A DNA stretch of 64,000 nucleotides from Sympetrum striolatum (Eukaryota > Arthropoda > Insecta > Odonata > Libellulidae): contig OX388343.1 in assembly GCA_947579665.1 (NCBI GenBank), forward strand, positions 86,780,254 to 86,844,253, written 5' to 3'. The notes under the pieces were generated by a model. The model saw nothing but the letters and a program-made list of their open reading frames with translations, was not told where the DNA came from and ran no database searches. Below, one piece after another: positions 12,401 to 23,436 of this stretch (the stretch's first letter is position 1; each line of letters starts with the position of its first letter). A program made the position numbers and the translations under genes.

Positions 12401-15400
12401 CGAAGAAGTGAATCGAAGTCTCTTAATTTCTTACCTATCATGATTTTTTTACGTTCATTGTATACGATATTTGATAAGATATTTTAAATGTACTAATTTC
12501 GATTGATTTTAAGGTCATCTAGATGACGACGAATATAGTTTGAATGGTTTAATCTCTCAAAAATCTCTCTCTTTTATTTTTTGAAGTTACGATTCATAAT
12601 TGCATTATATATGTTTTCAATTTCATAATTTTAAAGGAAAAGATATTCTTTTACTTTTCATGAATAAATAATTTTATTAGAAATTTATCCAGTATCAATC
12701 AAACCATCTACTAGATGATTTCCCGTTAGCTTATTAATAGTATAAATAAGATATGAATATTACGGACTTGAAATTCAAGCCTTTGTGATAACGGACCATA
12801 TACATGTATGCAGTAAAATATATATCATGGAATAAAGTTAAATTAGCTTGCATCATGCTTGACGGAGGTGTTTGTTGTACAAGTATTATTTTGGTACTTT
12901 TAAAAGCATTTAAGACTACTGGGTAGCAGGAAGAGATACCTCCAATAAATATAAATAATAGAAAACAATCAAATAGTAATATGTAGTTGGAAAGAAACCT
13001 AATTTCTTCCTTCCTTGCAATAATTGGGAATTGGCAATTGAGTAGGAAACTTTAGGATTAAACTCTAAAATAGTGCAATTTTCGGAAGTTACCTAATGAC
13101 ATAGCTTACTGCCAATCACAGCACATATATTTACAGCAATATATTTGTGGTAAAAATAAGATAATCTGAATAGCAATTTGACACCACCTTTCATTTCCAT
13201 TTAAGGAGTACGCTTTGTATCAAAATAAATACCGTTATTCAACGTGAATTAATACCTCACATGTTGGCTGTATCTAATGAACGTGACTTCGCTAAAGGGA
13301 GTTTTTCCTTGTTATTAAGGTGAAGAAACAGGATACGCATTTCTAAATTTTTTTATCCGTTCAAAGTAAATTTTTTTACTGCTTGCAGCGATACTTAGCA
13401 TGTAACAATTCATATTAGCTTATTCCATACGTCGGAGTTTAAGGTCGACAAACATTATTTTGCGATACTCATCCTTTTCGAGACAAATCATAGGCGTTTT
13501 GACTATCAATCGCGGAATTACCCAGTGGAAAGTTTGCTTTCTACGCCGTGTCAATACTAGAATTTTTTTGCTGATTTTTTCTCATTTTATTTCTTAGGAA
13601 AAAAAACTCTGAACTCTTCTCTTCTGAGGATGATGTGATGTCTCGATTTAGGTGATTATCTATAAAAAAAGTTTTAATCCAAATTTGTATTCGAAGGAAA
13701 GCCACAATGCAGGGGATGAAATTTAAACATTAGCCATAATAGAACAAATAGATCTTTCAGAATATAAAGATACCACCAAGGGTGTGTTTGGAATGATACT
13801 AAATAAAGCCACAATTGAGATGAAAAGTTTTTATCTTTTAATATGATTAAAGTTTATTTCATTCGTATATATATATATATCTTATCGTATCAATATGTTA
13901 TCGATACAATTATTTTACAGAGTGTCAATTTTACGTTGTTTTAAATCGAAAAATGAGTTCTTCATGCCGTACGTCATGGTATTTATATTCGCCATATTGG
14001 AATCCAAAGCACAAAAATATTTTTTTTGATATCCTTGAGTGAAGTGATTCAAAGAAAAATTGTGATATTATTGAATATTACCTTTTGTGATCAATGAAAT
14101 TCTCGCCAAAAGAATTAGAAAAAATATTGAAATATAAAATTGGCCTTAATAAACATAAATAATTTTAATCTAGAGGGTTAGAGATTTTTCTAATTAAATG
14201 CTCCCATTATGACAAATCTACGATTTCTGGTGAATTATTAAAATACAAATATTAACGAGTGTTATCTTCATTTAAGACTGTTTGAATTTCAAAATTAAAT
14301 TCACGAACTTCTTTGATTACTCTTGCTGAAAATTTTTACTATATATATTTTACGTCTTTCAGTAACAAAAGCAGCTAAGTACTCTCTGTTTATTCATACA
14401 CATATTTCTTAATAATAACGTCATCCTCTTAAACATAATTTGATGGAAATACGTGTAGCAGAAAGATCGTTAATGCTTTTCTTCTGTTTCCGTTTTATCT
14501 TATCTACCCAGGGAAACGTTTTCGATGGGGTTTGATTTCGTCGTCATTAGGTTGAACACTAAAAAGCTATAAATTGAAATGAAATATAGTATCATGGTGG
14601 ATTGTTATTCCTGAGAAAATAGAAAATGACGCACAATGGAGGAGGGAATTTATTACCTATGAGAAAGATCAAAACGCCAAAGGAAATAGAAGTTTTCACA
14701 GTTTGAATAGTTATAATATTGGATTAATATTTTAAGCCTTCATAAAAATAGTTTTAATTTGTAATTACGGATATCTGAATGAATAGGAAATAATGCGAAA
14801 CTAAGATATATCTCACTATCGGAATATTACTCAGATAATGAAGTGGCAATAGTAGTATTGAGTTACAGTTAAATTTCATAGAAATCTTTAAGTAGAAAGG
14901 TTGTCATTATGGATATTTACTACAAGGATTTATAAGGAATATATATACATTTAGATTCTTTCCTCGGCATTTTTAATATTTGGTGCAATTAAATGAGAGC
15001 GTCATCTTTGAAATGGAATCCAGGCTAATTACAGATTCATAAATAATTGCAACACAGGTAACCGCACTTGATTCCCATTTTGAACTCGATATCGTTACAT
15101 CACTGGCATTTCTAGCTGACAGTTCTCCTTCAAGGACAAAGGATAAATAATGCCCCACAAAGTAGTGCTAGCAAATTGAATTTTTCTATGACAATAGATA
15201 CAAGTGATATATATTTTTCTATCGAATTTTCTATAATGAAAAACCTGAATTTTCACATCCAATGCAGCAGAGGATTGCCAAAAACAAATAAGCTCATCGA
15301 TTTAAACCAATTAATAAAATTATGCTTTCACCTAATCTTAATTAATTCTTGCAGATTAAATGTACGCAATAAAAGAGAAGAAATCAGAAATAAGGAATGG

Positions 15401-16800
15401 GTTTTTCTTCGTGTAGACTTCCGAATCAACCGAATTGTTTAGATGAAACACATACTTGTAACTACACTACCACTAAAATTACTAGGCAGTTCTGCTAATA
15501 CTGAAAAAATTAGGCAGCAATACCGGAATTAAGGTTTATGGTACTGATTTTAAATCTTACTGGTTTAAGGGTTGTTTAGAATCAAATAGCAATGATTGTG
15601 CTTTCTGTAGCTCGTAAACACCAATTTTGTGAATGTTTTAGTTCCAGATTTTGTTTGAAGGAAACTTAAAATTGAAGCTTAAATTAGAAGGAAACTTAAA
15701 ATTTGTCATCTCAAATAATCATCTCATCTCATTAACGGTTTGTTTCACAGTTATTATGTGATTTACTCCAGTGCCTCTCGCAAAGGCCTATGCATATCTC
15801 CTTTTTGTAATAATTTAAGTGCGTAACAAAAATATCTATTAAGAGAATAGTTTGAGGAATATCTTTAATTTGTTTTGTGTTTATCATCCAATGTTATGAC
15901 TAAGTGCCAGGTGAATCGATAAGAAGTGAACCAAGTAAAATAGGTAGGGAGTGTATTATTTTACGCAAGGGAAAGATATGATAAGTGAGCTATTTAAATA
16001 CTAGGAATATTTTATTTATAATATAAAATTTAGAATTAAAACTTGAGCAATATTTTGATTAAATCAATAATAAATGAAAAATATAAATCTAGAATATATC
16101 GCCTCTGATAGGATAGAAATTTGAGGCATGAAATCACTTTTCTTACATTGATGCTGAATTAATACGAATAATATGGAGATGACGAAAATATTCAACTTTC
16201 TTCTCCTATCTATCCAAATTTAGCTTCTTTTCAAAAGAAAAGGATAATAAAAATAATAATAAAAACTCTTTATTTGGCGAGGTTAGGTCCATTAGGGCTT
16301 CTCTTACACCTAATCATTAAGGGCAACTATTGTTAAATACAAAAAAAGGTGGAAAAACGATACAAATAAATATATATATATATAAAGAAAATAAAAAGAG
16401 GAGGTTAAAAAAATATAGAATTGGGGTGTGGGGAAAAACTCCTTGGCTGAAGGCTTTCGGAGAAAAACCCACTGTGCGGGAAAACGCTCACACAAGAAGG
16501 GGAGCGAAAAAACCCGCGAAAACACTGATGGAAATAAATACAAGCTGGTATATCACTTTTTGCATAATTGCTGACCAATATTTTTGGGTAAATTTCTTAA
16601 ATTAAAAGAATGAGGAACGTACGGGGAGGAAAAATGGAAAATTGATACTGCGTATGCAATTAAAGCTTTTAGTATCTCAAACTCACTAGTAATACCCTCG
16701 CTACTTCACCAAGAATATCGTAAACCCATCATAAGGAGTCAAAAGTGGCATGTTTATTTATATTATTCAGATTTCGTTTCTCTGAAAAAAGAGGTTAGGT
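6441..16800. other. Long intergenic stretch, no gene recognised
   Basis: About 10 kb of AT-rich sequence. It includes a short (AT)n run near 13868-13881, another near 16371-16383, and a direct repeat GAAGGAAACTTAAAATT near 15657 and 15688. A 42-codon acidic frame from ATG 9695 is noted separately. The G-rich stretch at 16420-16520 has open frames on both strands but no recognisable domain, and is unexplained. Confidence 0.5.
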
Positions 16801-17060
16801 TTTCCGTGATGCTGCGGGACTGGCGAATGGAGCGAATCTTCGCGAGAATCCGGTATCCAATGACCTTGACCCCGCACTGTTTTTGCATCCTCGAAAGTTG
16901 CAAGACCGGACTTCTTTCTCGATGGGATGACGCGGTCGGAGGTCCGATTTCACCAGTTCTTCCTCTTCGATGGAAGTGGGGGGCCACGGCTAGCCATTGG
17001 CTCCCTCAGGAAGAACCGTAAGAGCCGTCAGTTTCCTGGTAAATTCCCAGTTGCGATTTC
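16800..17060. other. CpG-rich patch, unexplained
   Basis: A sharply bounded G/C- and CpG-rich segment in AT-rich surroundings. Both strands stay open for about 70 codons (16806-17021 + and 16763-16987 -), which is expected from base composition. No domain is recognisable. It could be a regulatory island, a repeat fragment or an untranslated exon. Confidence 0.3.
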
Positions 17061-18479
17061 TTTCTTGGAATCGCAGATCTGAAAAAAATTAAGATAAATA
17101 ATAAAATCAAAACATTTTCGAGCAAATGTGTAAATTTGTCAGAATATATGTGTTTGATAAGCAAGGCAATATATATTTTTTCTTTTATACTATACTTTTA
17201 TACATATATGTTAATACATTACTATCCATGGAAAAGGCATGTAATATTATTAAAGAAAGTGAAATCTATCGGCAAGTATTTTTGTCATCTCAAATGGGAA
17301 ATACGGAAAAAGGTGCTTAACAGGTAAGAAAGTTGAAATACGCGTCTAATATTAAAATAATACAATCTTTAGAGTCTTATCGTCGGTGGCACTTTCACGT
17401 TTTACTTTCGAAGATAAAATCTTCGTGTATTTAAACGTTTGATTGATAGAAGTAATTCATATTTAGTAATTTTTTCCACAATTATAAAAAAACCTTAACA
17501 TTGCAATTATAATATAATTAATGACGATTATTTTTTCTATTGTGTGAGAAATAGGTTGCTTTTACTTTGCTGATATTGATTCAGATTACCCCCACTGAAT
17601 TTCCAATCAATTTCCAAACAATTGAGAAACTAGGCTTCGTGTTATGATTTATGTTTTTAGTATCACGAGGATTCGAAGCTGCGAAAGGAAGATAAAATTT
17701 ATAATCGACAAATGCTTAATGCGATATAAGAAACGTTTCATTCCATTCGTTGATCGTAAGTCCATTATCTGGAACGAAATAAATCTTGTATCTGTACTAT
17801 CAGGATACAGCATTAAGGAAGTATATCCACGGAGATTACAGAATCAATTTTTGACCTTTTACTATCATCGTCTTCTCAATATTGCAGCACTAGAAGTCGG
17901 ATTCTTGCTTTCGTTTCATTCTTTAGTTCATGGCGATCGTCACACTACTTTTGAGATATCGAGGACATAATTTAAAGTTCGTACACCGCTTTCACTCTTA
18001 AGACGTCATTGAGATTTCGCTTTGTTTCCTCGACGGTTCACAGGAAAAGCGTCTCGACGAGGAAAACCTATCGCAAATATTAGAGACTCTTTATATAAGA
18101 CGTTAAGAAACAGATGTCACCCATTCATATCTTTTCCAAATATTTCATGCCGGATGCTTCAAACAAAAGTGTTTTAACGAAGTAATAACACAACTCGTTC
18201 ATTAATTAATAAAAAATAGAGGAATTGATTGTTGATAGCAATTTCTCGCTCATTACAAATATTTTCTTACGTTAGTGTATTTTTTTAAGAAAACTTGACC
18301 AGTCAGTTCGAATAAAAACGGAAGATATGTTGTTTAGAATTGATTGGTGATTTTTGTTAAGGATGAGGGAAGAAGAAATATGAATAAATCTCATCCCCTT
18401 AAACCTAAAATGACAGGTGACATTCTCGGAGTGAAATAATCAGGAAGTTATTTTGATGATATGGGAGTTTCTCCAAAAC
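17061..18479. other. Intergenic, nothing recognised
   Basis: AT-rich sequence. A 108-codon frame opens with ATG at 17644 and ends at 17970. Its basic, mixed composition matches no family I know, and it has no supporting splice or promoter signals, so it is not called a gene. Confidence 0.5.
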
Positions 18480-18797
18480 CAGGGTTGGCGAACCTTTTGC
18501 GGCACGAGGGCCATATTTGATGAGTATAAAGGGCTTGCTTGGAAATGTGGTGCCGAACCATACAGTGTGATTGCGATATTATCATTTTTTTGTCAGCAAT
18601 GTGGTTAAGATCTTTTATCAGACTTAAATGGTCATTAGTTATCACTACTAATAAACAGAATCCACATTTATTTACTGTGGAGCTTCATTTCTTAAGTGAA
18701 TAATTCAAAAAAAGATAATGTCGTAGGAGTTTCGCGTGCCGAAAAAATTCTCTCGCGTGCCACTTTGGGCCCGCGTGCCACAGGTTCGCCGACCCCA
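18480..18797. mobile_element. hAT-type MITE with 8-bp target-site duplications
   Basis: The left end starts CAGGGTTGGCGAACCT and the right end, read in reverse complement, starts TGGGGTCGGCGAACCT. Both then continue into a GGCACG-GGGCC block. The flanking octamers are TCCAAAAC (18472-18479) and TCCCAAAC (18798-18805), one mismatch apart. Eight-base duplications and CA(G)GGGT-GGCGAACC ends are typical of hAT superfamily elements. At about 318 bp and without a transposase frame it is non-autonomous. The interior repeats the GCGTGCC word several times near its right end. Confidence 0.65.
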
Positions 18798-19220
18798 TCC
18801 CAAACGATTGTACTCAGAAGACAGGATCCAACAGCAACAGTCGAAGAAGGAGAAGACCAACAAGAGAGAGAGAGAGGAGAAAGTAGAGGGAAGAAATTGT
18901 AGGCTTAGTTGGATTGAAGGGTTGTTTGGGAAGATAAATCGCATTCTTATTTTTTATCAACTTGATTCACATCCCCAAAAACAACGACTTGGGAGTACTT
19001 ATATAATAGAGTTTTAGATTTAGAAATTCTTGTTATAGTATTCCTATGAAGATAATATTTTTCATTTATCTTTTGGTCAAGATAGAAAAATGTATCTTTC
19101 ATCCGATTTTAATCGTCTTTTTCTTGGCTGTGGTGATATTAAAGCTACGAATGGCTGTAAGAAAATTAATGCTGAGGTACTGTAGATAGTAGGGGAGGTG
19201 AGGGTTTTAATTGAAGTAAT

Positions 19221-19393
19221 TCAGAATCGGCTGAGGAAATGGATGGGTCAAATATTGAGAGGTTGCTAAATAAAGTGACTGAGGATTGAATACAAGGGGA
19301 AAACACAGAGGGGAAGGTAAAGGTGTTAGATGGTGTAAAGGGTAAGGTAAGCTACCAAAAAACGAAGACAATGATATTGAATAGGGAATTTTC
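19221..19393 (+). pseudogene. LINE reverse-transcriptase C-terminal tail relic
   Basis: Across two frames the + strand reads like the tail found at the C terminus of many arthropod LINE ORF2 proteins: a GQILRG block (family usually GHxLR), then GKTQRGR (usually GKRxRGRPR), then a TKTMILNRE block (usually ...AxNRExWR). In-frame stops and at least one frame change show it is dead. The match is by pattern recognition only. Confidence 0.35.
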
Positions 19394-20739
19394 AGGCTCA
19401 TGAACCGTCTGTAAGGTTAAACACTCATGTATGTATGCACGGTTCGAGTGATGCTGAATCATGGCACTGATTAAGATCTCGCTATATGGAATGTCAAAAA
19501 AAGTATTACTCGTAAAGCCATTGTGCTTCACTCACGTGGACATGTTCCGCTTATTGCACTCTGGCATGCTGAGAAAAACAAAGATAAACTACCTCACTCC
19601 TCATCCAGGCAAGTTAGCTGCATATCCTTCTACTACTTCCTGGGAGCAGAGTTTTAGGAGGGATGAGCTTTCAACCTGCCTCTGGGTTGAATACTTTACA
19701 GACAGATTTAGTAAGAAATAAAAACGAGAAATCGGGTTCAAGCCATGCGAGAGTGCCATCTAGGAAAACTGAACAGGTTTATTAGCACGTATTTTCCCCA
19801 TTATAACTCCCCTCTCTCTCTAATATCCCAAAACTTCCAGCTATTGGGAAAGATAAGGAAAGACGATTACAAATAGTGCGAGCGACAGGTGTTTGGAGAG
19901 ATTACTTCCATGCGAGGAAACTTTCAGCGAATCTACCGCTTCCGAAAAGAGCACCTCTGATAGATAAGTTGCACGAATACTGGCTCCTGATTCGCCTTTC
20001 TCCCCATGTGGACTTATTGAACTTATACTTACTGATGAACTTATACTTACTGATGAACTTATACTTACTTATTGAACCGTTTGTAGCTATGATTATTGAA
20101 TTCTATATCGTAGTTTCATTACCAACCGTGTGTATTTGCATTTCATAACTATCAAACAACGATCAACACCAAGAGAGAGCAAAGTGCACCCAAGGGAATA
20201 GCTCAATAACAATCGAAAGGTATAAATTCAATGCATAAGCAAGCTCATAGTTAAGTTAGAGATTTTCGCACAAAGGAATGCTCAGTTTTAGAAGAGTAAA
20301 TACATGTGAGATGTTTAGCAGGAACAGTTCCTTTACGAAATTATTATTCACAGCTGGGCTAGGAATTGTGTTTTTCATTTGGCATTGCGAATGAAAATTC
20401 TATTATTCTGGTTTTTCGAAGACTTGAGAGGACCTCATAGCAAATTTTAGTAAAATAATTTCCCTATCGATGAATTTCGATTAACTTTATAGTATTTGCC
20501 CTACATAGATTTGAGCTGTACTGTACACTTAAGACTGTCTGTATACGTCCGCACTGAATAGACTGGATGTCAAAGCTTCCGTTTGCTACGCCGTTTAACA
20601 ACCATTTCACGAAATTCGGGAATCCATTGATTAAGTTGAGTTCAAACGTTTCGGACAATAACTGATTTAGTGTCCGATATCACTTTAAGTGGTGTGAACT
20701 TAAGTAATGGGCTGCTACTATTACTATTAGCAATTCTTC
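19394..20739. other. Intergenic with a short tandem repeat
   Basis: No gene recognised. Between about 20018 and 20078 an 18-bp unit containing GAACTTATACTTACTGAT repeats nearly three times. A 71-codon open stretch on the - strand (about 20464-20678) lacks an ATG and any known motif. Confidence 0.5.
20018..20078. repeat. 18-bp minisatellite, about three copies
   Basis: Three consecutive near-identical copies of GAACTTATACTTACTGAT, the last one diverging at its end. Confidence 0.75.
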
Positions 20740-20969
20740 TGGCTGCGTATATTCCTCACCCGTGCAACATTCTCATTGACCTTCCCTAACTCCTCTCCCT
20801 GTGCAGTTTCCTCCTCCCCTCCCTCCGCATCCCTTTTCAGATACTACCTCTTCTCCGTCTTCTCCATTCCGGAGTGAAACGCCGGACCGAAAGGAAGTCC
20901 TCCACGTTCTCAAGGGACAACTTCCCTCCTTCGCTCTCAATCCCTGATTTTCGCAGATACCACTCTCGG
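20740..20969 (+). other. Candidate untranslated first exon ending in a consensus splice donor
   Basis: A pyrimidine-rich, then CpG-rich segment ends in TCGG|GTGAGTAATTT, a near-ideal 5' splice site with the GT at 20970-20971. No initiating frame is evident within it. Together with the CpG-rich downstream flank (to about 21560), this resembles the promoter-proximal first exon of a gene whose other exons lie far downstream or outside the window. There is no direct evidence of transcription. Confidence 0.3.
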
Positions 20970-21560
20970 GTGAGTAATTTCTCTTTCCATTTGATCGGGC
21001 ATCGCTAATGCTGCACCCAAGCTGGGGATGATTTGAGATTCAATTAGCAAAATAGTTTTGGCGTGTTATATCGACCCCACCGACTCGTTTTCGTGCATCG
21101 CCCCATATCTTGTGGTATCCTTCCACTGTCTGGTGACGGCGGCGTGATTTTCAAAGGCAGGTTTTTTACCGCTCGAGAAATGTGATTTTGCTACGGAGTG
21201 TTTGCCTTCGACCCGAATTGGAGAGAAACGGGAATCGTTCATGTGCCAAAGGAGGAATTTACTTCGGCGTCGTATGTGTTTGTGTTCGCCGATTTGATCT
21301 CGAATGTCGACGACCCCGGCGACCGATGCGTTGCTGCATTGCGGCTCGTGCACTTCTGTATCGACTCATATCGCCGCTGGAAGTGATTCGTTTTTCTTCA
21401 ATTTTTTTGCATCCCCCGTAATAAGTTGGCCAACGATCGTGACTCATTTTGGTGTAATTGCTGAGGCACATAACCGTTGATCGACCGTGTTTGTCACCCG
21501 CGTACGCCTGTTTATCGAATCTATCTGCAAGCAAAGCACTGTCGACCTTTGGATGGGCCA
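20970..21560. other. CpG-rich flank of the candidate exon
   Basis: Dense in CpG, with overlapping open stretches on both strands (for example 21198-21386 + from a GTG codon, and 21066-21353 -). None carries a recognisable domain, and the openness is explained by composition. Confidence 0.35.
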
Positions 21561-21684
21561 GTAGAATTTTAGAGGAGAGTGGTTTACAGGATGGTTCTGA
21601 ATCAGTCTTGGGCGAGAGGGGAATGCAAAAGAAGATCCAGTTCAAATTTGACAAAATCTAGGTCAGTATTTGTCCTGCTAATGG

Positions 21685-21720
21685 AAGATCCGGGTTCGAT
21701 TTCCGGTCAGGAGAGAATTT
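21685..21720 (+). repeat. tRNA-derived SINE fragment (T-arm/B box)
   Basis: CCGGGTTCGATTTCCGG forms a T-arm hairpin with a B-box match (GGTTCGATTTCC), followed by a TCAGGAGAGAATTT tail. No D-arm or anticodon arm is recognisable upstream, so only the 3' part of a tRNA-derived SINE survives. Confidence 0.5.
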
Positions 21721-23327
21721 ACGTTTCCAGTCTCTGCGGGAATTTTAGCTCCAAATGGAATCAAAAAAATGTCAACATTCGCGAAAACACGTCGTAAGCG
21801 TCACCGGCTGGGGTTGATACTGTGAGGCAGTGAAAAAATAGACTGATCATCTTTGAAAATTGACGCTAATTACTTTTTGAAGTAATCTTCTGTTTATCAA
21901 CAGCATAGAATAGTATACTCATTAGAATCGATCCTTACACGACTCTGAAAAAAGACCTCTAAGTAATTTCATCAATAATAATATTTTGTATACGCAGACC
22001 AAAAAATCAAGTTGTAACTCTTCCACTTAAAAGTTCATTGGCGCCAATCAAAGTTTGCGTTTGCTACAAAGAATTCGAGGATGTTTTCATTCTTTTTTTT
22101 TAGCGGAACAACTGATTTATCGCTAGAGATTTTGATTAACCTTCGTACGGAATTCGATAAAGAAAGCCTCTTATCTTAGGCTTAATTTTTTTATACCTAC
22201 TGACGAAACTTTCCTTTGCCATTGTCGGTTAGAAAATGGAATACAGCGTATTTAAATTCATAATGATGAACGACAATTTATTGAATAAAGTATACCCAAT
22301 TTTTTTAAAATAGGTGTTTGAAAATTTGTGATCAAAAGTTACCATTTAAGTTGATTTTCATTTGAAGCTTGACTTCGCATTTACGGCGTTTTTGCCCTCC
22401 AAAGCGCGTCCTTACCATAGTCTGCAACAAGAAATACGAATATTGGTACCGATGAATACCTGTAATTAAGTCATCCGTACAATCAGAGTAGCGGATTTCG
22501 TACTTCATACATTTCAGAAATCACTAAAAATCAACCCTAAAAGTATGAAACGTTCCGGTAGATAATTTAGGTGAACTCGATCGAGGAGCACAGTGCTACT
22601 TCAACAGTGTAAAGAAGAGGTACAAAAACTGTCCTAAATTTCTGTGAACTGTAACGGAAATCAACTAATGATTTGTGGCATTTCGTGAGAAAAGTTACGG
22701 CGGATCCGAGGGGAAAATTTAAGAACTAGGGAAAGTACCGACATGTATTCGGTTTCTCCTCTCAAGTATCACCTAACATCAATATTATAAAAGTAAATCA
22801 CATTATCTGAACGAGAGTTGGGAAATCTGGAACATTTTTTGGTATTTCTAAGCGACCTCTCCTTAAATCCTGAAAACTGCAAGTTTATAAAATACCTATA
22901 TTCCTCGATTACGTTTACCACCGCAATAGAAAATCGAAGAAAATATTCGGTTCAGAATTACCAGAAAGTGAAGTTTTCTGCAGCCGTAAAATTAAAAACC
23001 AATTAAACTGAATGTAGTCAATAATTCACTACTACGCGCAGTGCGCTTTCGATTCTGTAGTAGGTATTTTGATGTAGAAGATACATCACTAAAGTATTGT
23101 CTGTTGATTTCATATGCGGTTTAATGATTTCATATGTGACACAATAATTTCAGATGCAGCCTGATGGCTTCATACGTTGGTGAGTGACGTATGTGGCCTC
23201 CCGGTAATGAAAATATGTTTCCCATCCTCGGTCTTCACCATCTGAAAAACTAGAAACAGTCGTTGAAAGAAACAGGATATAGAATAAACTCGACGGAACG
23301 GCGATTCACTTAGTAGTATTCCATTAC
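21721..23327. other. Intergenic, nothing recognised
   Basis: No gene supported. Around 23117-23170 a degenerate word resembling TGATTTCATATGYG occurs four times in loose tandem. Confidence 0.5.
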
Positions 23328-23436
23328 GAAATGAGTAAATGAAATGCATCGCTTTTCAAAAAGAAACTGGCAGTATTTCAGAGTAAATTGACTACCAGTT
23401 TCTTTTAGAAAAGTGGTTATTTAATTCACTCATTTC
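23328..23436. repeat. Imperfect inverted repeat (about 42-bp arms)
   Basis: The arm at 23328-23370 (starting GAAATGAGTAAATGAAAT, ending AAGAAACTGG) is complementary to the arm at 23395-23436, with about nine mismatches and one gap. It could form a hairpin with a roughly 24-nt loop. It may be a tiny foldback element or a MITE relic. Confidence 0.5.

Noticed and set aside
16310..16605. Opposed open frames around 16.3-16.6 kb
   Set aside because: The + frame starts on TTG. The purine-rich composition explains the openness and no domain is visible.
17644..17970. 108-codon ATG frame on the + strand
   Set aside because: No recognisable domain, no supporting promoter, splice or polyadenylation context, and a length within chance for AT-rich DNA of this size.
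21066..21661. Several overlapping open frames on both strands
   Set aside because: They coincide with a CpG-rich block where stop codons are rare by composition. No frame carries a known motif.
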